Source of the DNA: Brevundimonas sp. SH203 | GTDB lineage: Bacteria > Pseudomonadota > Alphaproteobacteria > Caulobacterales > Caulobacteraceae | Assembly: GCF_002157625.1 (NCBI RefSeq) | Contig: NZ_BDMM01000004.1 | Span: forward strand, 248,001-312,000 | Length of the DNA: 64,000 nucleotides | Direction of reading: 5' to 3' | Part shown: positions 48,778 through 56,783 of the stretch, piece by piece | Layout: the number at the start of each line of letters is the position of its first letter | Numbering within the stretch: position 1 is the stretch's first letter | Notes under the pieces: model-generated | The model's input: only the letters and a program-made list of their open reading frames with translations | Told to the model about the DNA's origin: nothing | Databases searched by the model: none | Program-made: the position numbers and the translations under genes

Positions 48778-50040
48778 TCAAACGGTCAATGCTTCCCGGA
48801 TTGCTTGAGCGACGGCAGCGCGATTGTCCCCCGAAGCTACAATAATCGGGGGATTAGGCACCGTCGCCGTGACCGAAATCCCAGTTGGCACGACTAGAAT
48901 TGCGCGGAGGCTCTCAGCCAGTGATTCGCCGAAGTCGAAGAGATAGCCGAATACCTTGTAGACGCTGTCGCTGAGATACCGGCCGTGGTCGGATTTCTTC
49001 ATTTCCACTAGCGTGATTAGCTGCCTGCCGTCGATATCAGCGACCAGCATGATGTCGGGACGCCTCTGCCCTCCTGATAAGCCGCGATGGGCACCGACGA
49101 CTGAGGCGTAGCGCGTTTTGAGGTTGAGCACGGCCGCAGGCGTCTGATCGAAGAAAACCTGAACTTTCCTACTTTCGTCCTTGAACATCGCCACATGGCC
49201 ACGGCCCTTGGTTACGAGTCCATATTCGACAGGTTCACCGAAACCAAGTTCGTCTGTGAGAACGTCGAGCGTCAGGACCAGAATATAAAGCTCGAATAGA
49301 TCATCGTCGCTGATCGGTTCCAGCCAGTTCACCGCCAATAGAGCTAATATGCTATACCAGCGTGCCTGTTCGTTCCGGGTCTCAATCTCAAGGCGCCTGC
49401 GGACGAGCTTTGCGGCGATGCGATACTCCGGCCGGCGATGACGCAGTGCGGCGGCGATCATCGTTTCCGATACTCTCAATGGGACGGTCAGATCGCCGAA
49501 CCAGTGATGGCGGCGAGCGGCGTCGCACCCATCTCTTATTCGGACCAAATCAGGATGCAGGCCTGTCGTGCCGACGCGACGTTCTATCTCCGTCACCGCT
49601 TCTCGCAGGTCATGGACGAGCCAAGCTAGGAGTTGGTTTTCGGGCAGTTCGAAAGATCGGTGTGAGGTCCTGCTTACATACTGAACCGGGGAAATGGCTC
49701 CCGATAGGCGTCCGATAATCGTTCGGTCCCATCTGGGGTTCCCTCGCATGGCAGGCCCTACGATCTGTTCTAGCGACAGGACTTCGTTCGAAAGCGCGTC
49801 AAGAATCGTCGGCAGCGTCTTTTCGGCAAAATCAGCGTAGCCGCCAGCTACCAGATCGATGACGGAGCCAAGCAACTCGACATCGTCCGAAGCACCGTGC
49901 AGGCGGTCCAGGAACGCTTGGAGCACCGCGAGGTCAATCGCTTCGGATTTTGCGCCGACAACCCCCCGTCCAATCGCGGATAGGTGACGTCCTGCCCGGT
50001 CAGGCGCACATACGAAGTCGCGCCAGACCTCGCGGCTCAT
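48778..50040 (-). CDS. McrC-like PD-(D/E)xK restriction subunit (LlaJI R2-like)
   Basis: A 420-residue protein. The C-terminal part has RRPDIMLVADIDG then LVEMKKSDHGRYLSDSVYKVFGYLFDF (about residues 325-365), a PD-(D/E)xK nuclease motif as in McrC. The N-terminal half is helical and unassigned. Its ATG overlaps the stop of the McrB-like gene by four bases (ATGA), so it is co-translated with it. In McrBC and LlaJI systems the McrC-type subunit is the nuclease activated by the GTPase partner. A cytosine methyltransferase heads the operon. Confidence 0.85.
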   Translation of the reverse strand: MSREVWRDFVCAPDRAGRHLSAIGRGVVGAKSEAIDLAVLQAFLDRLHGASDDVELLGSVIDLVAGGYADFAEKTLPTILDALSNEVLSLEQIVGPAMRGNPRWDRTIIGRLSGAISPVQYVSRTSHRSFELPENQLLAWLVHDLREAVTEIERRVGTTGLHPDLVRIRDGCDAARRHHWFGDLTVPLRVSETMIAAALRHRRPEYRIAAKLVRRRLEIETRNEQARWYSILALLAVNWLEPISDDDLFELYILVLTLDVLTDELGFGEPVEYGLVTKGRGHVAMFKDESRKVQVFFDQTPAAVLNLKTRYASVVGAHRGLSGGQRRPDIMLVADIDGRQLITLVEMKKSDHGRYLSDSVYKVFGYLFDFGESLAESLRAILVVPTGISVTATVPNPPIIVASGDNRAAVAQAIREALTV

Positions 50041-51752
50041 TCCACTACATAGCCGGTCCAGACCGCCAGATGACGGGCCATCGCTTCCGCGTGCGAAGGC
50101 ACCAGCCCGGAGAAGAGATCGGCTGCGGCCTCGTGGAGATCATGGCGCCCTTGAAACTGCGGAACGACATACAGCTCCAGAGCTGACGACAAGATCGCTT
50201 CAAGCGATCTTTCCGGATCGAGACGGGCTTCGCTCTCGGCGTGTTTGATGATCGTGAGCGGGAATGCAGGACCAAGGGGGAGGCCGATGCCGGACAGTCC
50301 CTCGCCGTCCTTCGCGAATAGCCCGACAAGCACCTCGGCCAATTGGCTGGCGTCAAAACCCGCCTGTGCCCCTGCCTCCCGGATCATCGCCTCGTAAATG
50401 TCCGCTGAAGGCAGATCGATCGGGATGAAGGCAAAGCGACGAACAAAGGCCATCGACAGTCGCTTCAGGCTGGCCTTGTCGGCGTCATTCATCGACCCGA
50501 TCAGACGCCACCACTCCGGCACCATGACCACATCGGCGGTTTGATCGTCGATGATTGCTAAACCGACCTGTAGCCGAACGCGTCGGAAGTCGCCGTCCTC
50601 CGACCGACGCCTATAAGGCAGCGTCACGCTGTTACCGCTTAGGAGCGTGAACAGCTCTCCGAACGCCTTGTCGATGTCAGCCCGGTTGATCTCATCGATG
50701 ATGAGGCAGTGAGCCTTCTCAATCGAGTCGACGACAGCACCGGGAAGGAAGTCCAGCCGATCCCCCGAACCATCGGCAGATGGCGCGGGGAAGTAGCCGC
50801 CAATCGTCTCAAAAGTGGTCCATTGGTCGGTCGCGGGAACCGTCCAAGCAGGGAAACCCGCCTTCTCGCAGATGCATGCCGCCAGCTTTGTCTTTCCGCA
50901 GCCGGGCGGTCCGGTGAAGATCACGTGCATGCCTGCCGCCAACGCAGCAAGTGCGCGCGTGGCTGGCTCTTCCAGACCCTTGAGGCCGCATAGCGAGCCG
51001 AGACTGCTGAGTTCTATCGACCAATCGCCGGGGGCGGCGGTGGGAATGTGGACCAAGGCTACAGGGCCTGTCGGTGCTTCGGCCTCCGGTGGATCGGCAG
51101 GAATAGTAGAAGATTGCTCCGGCTCCAGAGCTTGCAACAGCATAAGCAGCTCGCCCGGATCAATCGGATCTGATGAAAAGGGAATAGCGGCCAGCTCTGG
51201 GACCGGAGTCTTCGTAAAAATGTCCGGGACCAACCCGTAGGCTGTCAGGCGGAACTCTTCGTCAAAAGCGTCGACGGCCGCCTTCCAAGATTCGATTTCC
51301 CGGTCGCGGTAAAACCACGCAACCAGGTGGGGCACGCTAATCGGCACCTTACCTACCACATCCTCCGCAGGAGTGTCGGCGATCACGGCCCCTAGATCGG
51401 GTGCTAGCGTCCAGCGCTTGTTATCGGTCGGGTGCTTCTGAAAAAGCGCATTCTTATCGCGCTGCACTTGTAGCGTCCGGCCCGGGTAGTTTCGGTCGCG
51501 CCAGTGACTGTAGCCGTAGCCCGGCCCAAACACAGAGAAATATGGCCGGGCCTCGGGGCCTCCAGTCGGCCGAAAATAGTCGCTGAGAAGCTGGAGTTCG
51601 ACAGTGCTGCCGAACCTCACCGATTCCTCAGGATCGGCGCTCGACGGCACTCCGTGACGGAGCATCGCCAGCACACTCAGCAGAGCCGGGTGAGTGTTCT
51701 CGGCAAAATAATCGAGAGCGGCGGCGACGTGATCGGTGGTGAGGTAAGGCAC
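50037..51752 (-). CDS. McrB-like AAA+ restriction ATPase/GTPase (LlaJI R1-like)
   Basis: A 571-residue protein. The AAA+ (AAA_5) domain has Walker A FTGPPGCGKTKLA (about 278), Walker B LIIDEINRADIDKAFGEL (about 348) and the McrB-type GSMNDADKASL signature with VRRFAF. The N-terminal 240 residues are unassigned and probably recognise DNA. It starts with GTG at 51752, 11 bp after the methyltransferase stop. McrB-type proteins are GTP-driven translocases that form rings around DNA with McrC. Together they form the likely restriction enzyme of this island. Confidence 0.88.
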   Translation of the reverse strand: MPYLTTDHVAAALDYFAENTHPALLSVLAMLRHGVPSSADPEESVRFGSTVELQLLSDYFRPTGGPEARPYFSVFGPGYGYSHWRDRNYPGRTLQVQRDKNALFQKHPTDNKRWTLAPDLGAVIADTPAEDVVGKVPISVPHLVAWFYRDREIESWKAAVDAFDEEFRLTAYGLVPDIFTKTPVPELAAIPFSSDPIDPGELLMLLQALEPEQSSTIPADPPEAEAPTGPVALVHIPTAAPGDWSIELSSLGSLCGLKGLEEPATRALAALAAGMHVIFTGPPGCGKTKLAACICEKAGFPAWTVPATDQWTTFETIGGYFPAPSADGSGDRLDFLPGAVVDSIEKAHCLIIDEINRADIDKAFGELFTLLSGNSVTLPYRRRSEDGDFRRVRLQVGLAIIDDQTADVVMVPEWWRLIGSMNDADKASLKRLSMAFVRRFAFIPIDLPSADIYEAMIREAGAQAGFDASQLAEVLVGLFAKDGEGLSGIGLPLGPAFPLTIIKHAESEARLDPERSLEAILSSALELYVVPQFQGRHDLHEAAADLFSGLVPSHAEAMARHLAVWTGYVVE

Positions 51753-51763
51753 CTACGAGCCCC

Positions 51764-53107
51764 TTACGCCGCGTCGTCGAATGCGTAGTCGTCTTCGCGG
51801 ACCCGGCGCGGTGCGCGCAACTTCAAAATGTCCGCATCGCCCAGCCGATTTTCGACCAAGACGACATCGCGGACAGCCTCGACCGCCTGGCCGTGCACAT
51901 CACGGCTCACCATCGGAAGGATGGCCTCCGCCAGTGCGCGCGCGAGAAGCGGAGGCACCGCGTTGCCGATCTGCTGTCGGATTTGGGCGGCGCTGCCGTC
52001 GAATATGAAGGTATCTGGGAATGATTGGAGTCGAGCCGCCTCGCGAAGCGTCAGAGTGCGGTTCTGATCCGGATGAATGAAGGCGCCTGTCGTGCCCTCG
52101 TTGAATTTGGTCGTGATCGTATAGGCAGGCGCGTCGTTCTGAAGCCTCTTGAGGATAGTCGTCGCATCGTAGCGCCGGATTTTTTTGAAGCGTTCGGGCA
52201 GGTGCTCCAACGGGATGTCCCGCCAGTTCTGACCGGGTTTGAGCCGGGTTGCGGCCAAGCGGTCTAAGGCCGCCAGATCGGCAGCGGCATGTTGACGAAC
52301 AAGCTTTGAGCCGTCCCGCATGATGCGTTGATAGGCAGTGCGAGCCCGACCCGGATATTTGACGCCGTCGATCTCGTGGCCTTCCGCCACTGGCGGGAGG
52401 TCGGAACAGGCGTCGGCGAAAGACACGTGCGGCAGAACTTCATCGCCGCCGCCGTGGCCGATCCGTGAAAGGTGGGCGAAGGGCAGGGCGAAGTTTCGCC
52501 ACAGATCGGCGTTTCCGTGTGTCGCGGCCGGGAAAGCAATATCAGAGCCCGTTCGGTTGCCGACGAACACGAGACGGCGCCGCAGTTGCGGAACGCCGAA
52601 ATCCGCCGCCAGCAGGATCATCGGGGCGACGTTATAGCCGATTTCCCGGAACGCCCGAACGATGTCGATAGCGACCCGGCCCTGATTGTAAAGCAGGAGG
52701 CCGGGCACGTTCTCGAACACAATCCAACTCGGGCGCAGTTCCTCGACCATGCCGAGATAGTTCAGGAACAGACGGTTCCGAGGGTCCTCCTCATCGCGAC
52801 CAGACGAACGACTCAGGCCACCAGAAGTAGAGAAACCTTGGCAGCTAGGGCCGCCGACGATGACGTCGACGCCGCTGTTGCCGACGAACTCCCGAACGTC
52901 GGTCAGATCGGGGTCTCTCAAGTCGCGCATCATCCCACGCGAGCCCGCTATATTTGCCTCGAACGAGTTCAGTGCGGCTTGGAAATGGTCCAGGCCGCCG
53001 ATGACGCGATAACCAGCTTGAGCAAACCCGTGGGCGATTCCGCCCGCGCCGGAAAATAGGTCGAGAACCGTGGGGGCTGTGGTCGTATTCTTTTGCTTAT
53101 CGGCCAT
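51764..53107 (-). CDS. DNA (cytosine-5) methyltransferase of a LlaJI-like R-M operon
   Basis: A 447-residue C5-cytosine methyltransferase. Motif I VLDLFSGAGGIAHGF, motif IV GGPSCQGFS, motif VI IVFENVPG, motif VIII PQLRRRLVFVG, target-recognition region in the middle and motif X QQIGNAVPP near the end. The start at 53107 follows a clear AGGGGG ribosome site; a longer frame to 53206 has no family support. The McrB-like and McrC-like genes follow within 11 bp and by overlap. LlaJI-type systems often carry two such enzymes for an asymmetric site; only one is here. Confidence 0.92.
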   Translation of the reverse strand: MADKQKNTTTAPTVLDLFSGAGGIAHGFAQAGYRVIGGLDHFQAALNSFEANIAGSRGMMRDLRDPDLTDVREFVGNSGVDVIVGGPSCQGFSTSGGLSRSSGRDEEDPRNRLFLNYLGMVEELRPSWIVFENVPGLLLYNQGRVAIDIVRAFREIGYNVAPMILLAADFGVPQLRRRLVFVGNRTGSDIAFPAATHGNADLWRNFALPFAHLSRIGHGGGDEVLPHVSFADACSDLPPVAEGHEIDGVKYPGRARTAYQRIMRDGSKLVRQHAAADLAALDRLAATRLKPGQNWRDIPLEHLPERFKKIRRYDATTILKRLQNDAPAYTITTKFNEGTTGAFIHPDQNRTLTLREAARLQSFPDTFIFDGSAAQIRQQIGNAVPPLLARALAEAILPMVSRDVHGQAVEAVRDVVLVENRLGDADILKLRAPRRVREDDYAFDDAA

Positions 53108-53141
53108 AAAACCCCCTAGACGCACCACGTGGCGGCCGAGA

Positions 53142-53170
53142 ACATTACAAGAACATGCGCGCGTTGGCAA
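53142..53170 (-). promoter_or_regulatory. Candidate promoter of the R-M operon
   Basis: On the minus strand TTGCCA (53165-53170) and TAATGT (53142-53147) are spaced 17 bases, resembling a sigma-70 promoter 35 bp before the methyltransferase start. The -10 match is modest. Confidence 0.35.
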
Positions 53171-53286
53171 TGCACGCGGGCTGATTCGGTAGCCTGCACC
53201 GGACAACGTAACCGAAAGTTTGACGTCCTCCGACCCAAGCCTTGAGGTTTTCCAACTTTACTTGGGTGACTTATTTGTCGGCTACG

Positions 53287-53296
53287 CCCCCCCCCC
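53287..53296. repeat. Ten-base C homopolymer between XRE gene and R-M operon
   Basis: Ten C residues in a row at 53287-53296, 27 bp past the XRE stop. Homopolymers of this length can slip; in many R-M systems they drive phase variation. Here it lies in a non-coding place. Confidence 0.5.
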
Positions 53297-53323
53297 AAAG
53301 AACGCCGTTGGATTGAGGAACGC

Positions 53324-53554
53324 TCAAGTTTTCAATCGCACGCCAGCCCCACCGGCGGCGTCGGCCGCGATGAAAATGGCGCCGCCGTCTTCCAGAACGG
53401 ATTGTAGGCGTTCGAGGGTTCCTGTCTGCATTCCTCCTCGCCCAGCCTCAAAGCGGTGGATGGTCGATTCAGCCACGCGGGAGCGTTCAGCCAGCACTCG
53501 AACGCTTATTCCGAGGCCTGCGCGAGCCATCCGAATTTGAGAGGGAGTGATCAT
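53324..53554 (-). CDS. XRE-family transcriptional regulator
   Basis: A 76-residue helix-turn-helix protein: QIRMARAGLGISVRVLAERSRVAESTIHRFEAGRGG is the whole XRE DNA-binding domain, followed by a small C-terminal part with GAIFIAADAAGGAGVRLKT, a tail typical of small alphaproteobacterial XRE regulators. It is divergent from the HEPN-like gene across a 138-bp region with a strong repeat operator, and precedes the R-M operon on the same strand by 217 bp. It may act as control protein for either side. Confidence 0.85.
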   Translation of the reverse strand: MITPSQIRMARAGLGISVRVLAERSRVAESTIHRFEAGRGGMQTGTLERLQSVLEDGGAIFIAADAAGGAGVRLKT

Positions 53555-53571
53555 TGTTAGAGAAAACCTCC

Positions 53572-53613
53572 GACTAGTTGCGGAATTCCGTTGACTAAGT
53601 CGGCGAATTCCGC
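53572..53613. promoter_or_regulatory. Inverted and direct repeat operator between XRE and HEPN-like genes
   Basis: GCGGAATTC at 53580-53588 and GAATTCCGC at 53605-53613 form an inverted repeat centred at 53596.5, with GACTAAGTC (53593-53601) as an inner palindrome. The same words also give a direct repeat: GACTA at 53572 and 53593 (21 bp apart) and GAATTCCG 22 bp apart. This spacing puts sites on one face of the helix. It lies just before the XRE start and 80 bp before the HEPN-like start, as expected for an autoregulatory operator. Confidence 0.6.
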
Positions 53614-53692
53614 TGAACTCTAACTGAAATACTCCGAAACTCCACCGTTCAGCATGTTCTGAGCGACCGGGCGGCTGCGCGGGAGGTCACGC

Positions 53693-54163
53693 ATGCCTAA
53701 GGATCAGGGACTACTGGCTAGGCAGAGGAAGTGGAGGCGATGCCCTCCGGCGCGCCGCTTGGCCATTGCCTTTGCCCATAACGCCCGAGGCTTCCACGCG
53801 ATGGCTTGGACAGACGATGACCGCGTCGGCGCCCAGTCAGCCTATCACTCCGCCATCGCCATCGAACTGGGCCTCAAAGCATACATCCTGCATCGGGGCT
53901 TCTCTGACGACTGGACTCGCGTCTGGCTCCGCCATGATCTGGGCAAGGCGCTCCGCTGCGTTCGGATGTTGGGGTTCGAAGGCGTCCCTGACGGCATCGC
54001 CGAACTGGCCGATGTGCTCGGCCCACTTTATGGCTCAGGGGCGCTGCGAACCGGCATGAAGCCGGACCTCCCGCTTCCGCCCGAAGTCGCCGATCACGCC
54101 ATCTGTGACCTCCTGAGCGCCGTGGAGGCTGCGATAAGGATCGACAGCAGGATAGATCGATGA
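53693..54163 (+). CDS. HEPN-like domain protein
   Basis: A 156-residue protein. The SAYHSAIAIELGLKAYILHRG and RHDLGKALRCVRMLG stretches resemble HEPN (higher eukaryote and prokaryote nucleotide-binding) domains, and RVWLRH gives the R-X4-H arrangement of HEPN ribonucleases. An excellent GGGAGGT ribosome site lies at 53681-53687. Its stop overlaps the start of the next gene by four bases. HEPN proteins are often toxins or abortive-infection nucleases. Activity is not proven: in many such proteins the RHDL word is structural. Confidence 0.55.
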   Translation: MPKDQGLLARQRKWRRCPPARRLAIAFAHNARGFHAMAWTDDDRVGAQSAYHSAIAIELGLKAYILHRGFSDDWTRVWLRHDLGKALRCVRMLGFEGVPDGIAELADVLGPLYGSGALRTGMKPDLPLPPEVADHAICDLLSAVEAAIRIDSRIDR

Positions 54164-54414
54164 GCGGTCCGCCATCGCAGTCCGCTGAGGAAGACCGGGA
54201 GCGGCAGCTTCTTATTTGGGCGATCCAGCAACTGCCCCGGCGCTACCGGGATGTCTTCGTCCTCCATCGCTTCGCAGGAATGCCTCTGGAGCAGATCGCG
54301 GAGCACTTGGGCGTCGAGAATAGAGCGGTCGAAGCGCGTTTGGCGGAGGCGCTCGTTCGGTTGAGCCGAGCCGTCGATGAAGCGGACGGTCGAGGGGCTT
54401 CTGATGGCTTGTGA
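54160..54414 (+). CDS. Sigma-70 region 4-like HTH protein
   Basis: An 84-residue protein consisting almost only of a sigma-70 region 4-type HTH: IQQLPRRYRDVFVLHRFAG then MPLEQIAEHLGVENRAVEARLAEALVRL. Region 2 is missing, so it cannot be a full sigma factor; it may bind DNA or RNA polymerase as an accessory factor. Its ATG overlaps the HEPN-like stop by four bases, suggesting a matched pair. It precedes an unknown gene and the serine recombinase and may control them. Confidence 0.75.
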   Translation: MSGPPSQSAEEDRERQLLIWAIQQLPRRYRDVFVLHRFAGMPLEQIAEHLGVENRAVEARLAEALVRLSRAVDEADGRGASDGL

Positions 54415-54592
54415 GGATCTAGGGCAGGATAGGCTTTGCGCCAGCATTGTCTGACAAGCGGAGCCGTATCGACCCTCATTGCGTGGTGGTGAGCAGCGCC
54501 GTCCGCCCGCTTCAACCCCGCTTCGCGCCCTGCGGGCTGCGGCCGGTGCCGCAGGCGTTGACCCGGTCGTCCGCCGCCGCTGGCGGCTTGGC

Positions 54593-54892
54593 ATGGATCG
54601 ATGGATCGATCCGCTTTGCGAGAAAGCGGCGACCGGAGATTTCCGAGGGGAGGGTTACGAGTATGCGCACAGTCTTAGGGCGATCAGCTTGGCGGGCATG
54701 TATGTCCAGCCGTCATCAGAGCCGGAGGTGCGTCGGCGCCGGACTCCGCAAGCCCGGCGGGTTGGCGTACATTCGGCCGTCCGCGTCACCGACACCTGGC
54801 CTGATGATCTCCCGATCAGTCCGGCCGAGCTTCTGGCGGTGGAGGCGTGGCTTGGCGAGGTGCTCGACGAGGTTTTGGGTCCGCGCCTCTGA
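54593..54892 (+). CDS. Unknown small gene before the recombinase
   Basis: A 99-residue frame (MDRWIDPLCEKAATGDF...) ending 12 bp before the recombinase start. I do not recognise it. The C-terminal part (ISPAELLAVEAWLGEVLDEVLGPRL) looks helical. A longer frame begins at 54479 but its first 38 codons are Arg/Ala-rich and match an inverted-repeat-rich stretch, so they are less likely coding. No clear ribosome site. The close spacing to the recombinase suggests co-expression. Confidence 0.45.
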   Translation: MDRWIDPLCEKAATGDFRGEGYEYAHSLRAISLAGMYVQPSSEPEVRRRRTPQARRVGVHSAVRVTDTWPDDLPISPAELLAVEAWLGEVLDEVLGPRL

Positions 54893-54904
54893 TAGGAGCA
54901 GGAC

Positions 54905-56587
54905 ATGAACCGCAAAGCCGTCACTACGGGCGTTCAGACCCGCGCCGCCCTCTATCTCCGCGTCTCGACCGGACGACAGGCCGTCAACGATCTGTCGATC
55001 CCTGACCAGCGCCGTCAGCTTGAAGCCTATTGCGAGGCTAAGGGCTGGGAGGCGACGGCGGAATATGTCGAGCCGGGCAATACGGCCACCGACGACCGGC
55101 GCCCCTCCTTCCAGTCCATGATCGAAGCGGCGTTGATCAAGCCGCCCGCCTTCGACGTGATCGTGGTGCATAGCTTCTCGCGGTTCTTCCGCGACCAGTT
55201 TCAGTTCGAGTTCTACGTCCGCAAGCTGGCGAAGAACGGAGTGCGTCTGGTCTCGATCACCCAAGAGTTGGGCGACGACCCTATGAGCGTGATGATGCGT
55301 CAGATCATGACGCTCTTCGACGAGTACCAATCCCGCGAGAATGCCAAACACACCCTGCGAGCTATGAAGGAGAACGCCCGCCAGGGCTTCTGGAACGGTG
55401 CCCGACCGCCCATCGGCTACCGCATCGTCGCGGCCGAACAGCGCGGGGCCAAGATCAAGAAGACGCTGGAGATCGACCCGCTCCAGGCCGAGACGGTCCG
55501 CACCATCTATCGTTGGGCGCTGACCGGCGACGGCTCGCAGGGGCCGATGGGGCTGAAGACCATCGCCACGCGGCTGAACGACCGGAACATCCGCACCCGA
55601 GACGGCGGGCGGTGGGGGATCGGCACGGTCCATCAGGTTCTGACCCGTTCGACCTACATGGGCGAGCATCGGTTCAACACGCGAGACCACAAGACCAAGA
55701 CGCCGAAGCCTGAGTCCGAGCACGCCGTCATGGCTGTGCCGCCTATCGTCTCGAAGGCGGACTATGAGGCTGTTCGGGCGCGGTTGAAGTCGCGAAACCC
55801 CAAGTGGACCCCGCCGCGTGTCTCGACGGGGCCGAACCTGCTGACGGGCATCTGCTTCTGTGGCGTCTGCGGCGGCGCGATGACGCTCAGGACTGGGAGG
55901 GGCAGCGCTGGCGGCCAGTATCGCTACTACGCATGTTCGACCAAGGCTCGCATGGGCGAAACCGGCTGCACCGGCCTAGCTGTCCCCATGCACAAGCTCG
56001 ACGACGCGATCATCGACCATCTCGAAACCCGACTGCTCGATCTGGACCGCCTCTCGGCCCTGATGGAACAGCTTCTGGATCGTCGGGAGGAATGGGCCGA
56101 GCAGCGACGCGGCCACATTGCGGAGATGCGCAAACGTGCCACGGAAGCCGAGGCCAAGCTCAATCGGCTCTTTGAGGCTATCGAGAACGGTCTGCTGGCG
56201 CCGGATGACGCTTCGCTGAAAGATCGGGTCGCCGAACTTTCCGGCACCCGCGATCAGGCCAGGGCGGACGCGGAGCGGATCAGTGCGTCCGTGGATCGCT
56301 TGGCGCCGACGATTACGCCGGACGCCTTGGCGCGGTTCGCCACCGCCGCACGGCGCAAGCTGCGGGATCGCACCAGCGGCTATCGGCGGGATCACCTGCG
56401 CGCGCTGACGCAACGGGTGGAGGTCATCAGCAAGACCGAAGCACGCATCATCGGCTCACGAACCGAGCTTCTGCGAGCCTTGGCGTCCAGCGATGGTGGG
56501 AGTTACGCCGCCTTAGGCGGAGTTCTCAGTTTTGAACGGAAGTGGCGCACCCGGAGCGATTCGAACGCCCGACCCTCAGATTCGTAG
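54905..56587 (+). CDS. Large serine recombinase (site-specific integrase)
   Basis: A 560-residue large serine recombinase. The N-terminal resolvase domain has AALYLRVSTGRQAVNDLSI with the catalytic Ser, then VVHSFSRFFRD. The recombinase domain (about 175-270, PPIGYRI) and the zinc-ribbon domain (CFCGVCGGAM ... YRYYACSTKARMGETGC) follow, then a long coiled coil (about 390-470). The last 15 codons read into tRNA-Arg(ACG) on the opposite strand. It should integrate or excise the island; the tRNA overlap marks the probable attachment site. A good AGGAGC site precedes the start. Confidence 0.9.
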   Translation: MNRKAVTTGVQTRAALYLRVSTGRQAVNDLSIPDQRRQLEAYCEAKGWEATAEYVEPGNTATDDRRPSFQSMIEAALIKPPAFDVIVVHSFSRFFRDQFQFEFYVRKLAKNGVRLVSITQELGDDPMSVMMRQIMTLFDEYQSRENAKHTLRAMKENARQGFWNGARPPIGYRIVAAEQRGAKIKKTLEIDPLQAETVRTIYRWALTGDGSQGPMGLKTIATRLNDRNIRTRDGGRWGIGTVHQVLTRSTYMGEHRFNTRDHKTKTPKPESEHAVMAVPPIVSKADYEAVRARLKSRNPKWTPPRVSTGPNLLTGICFCGVCGGAMTLRTGRGSAGGQYRYYACSTKARMGETGCTGLAVPMHKLDDAIIDHLETRLLDLDRLSALMEQLLDRREEWAEQRRGHIAEMRKRATEAEAKLNRLFEAIENGLLAPDDASLKDRVAELSGTRDQARADAERISASVDRLAPTITPDALARFATAARRKLRDRTSGYRRDHLRALTQRVEVISKTEARIIGSRTELLRALASSDGGSYAALGGVLSFERKWRTRSDSNARPSDS

Positions 56588-56619
56588 TCTGATGCTCTAT
56601 CCAGCTGAGCTACGGGTGC
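56543..56619 (-). tRNA. tRNA-Arg (anticodon ACG)
   Basis: On the minus strand, acceptor GCACCCG pairs with CGGGTGC, the D arm is GCTC-AGCTGGATA-GAGC, the anticodon loop CTACGAA holds ACG, and the T arm has TTCGAAT. CCA is encoded (56543-56545). The 3' end overlaps the recombinase gene in antisense by 45 bases. The sequence closely follows alphaproteobacterial tRNA-Arg(ACG), which reads CGN codons through A-to-I editing at the wobble base. Confidence 0.95.
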
Positions 56620-56783
56620 GGCTGCCTTGCGGCGAGGGCGGGTCTTTAGCGGGTGGATCGGCCGGACGCAAGCGGGGGAATGCAGTTTCTGCGCATCGAA
56701 TGGTTGGCGCGGGGGCGAGGACCGCCTAGGCGTGGGGCGACGCCTGTGCGTTCGATCCCTTTCGTCTCGTCCTGGATACCCCC

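Noticed and set aside
53220..53540. A 106-codon plus-strand frame across the C10 tract
   Set aside because: Mostly antisense to the XRE gene and Arg/Pro-rich; no domain.
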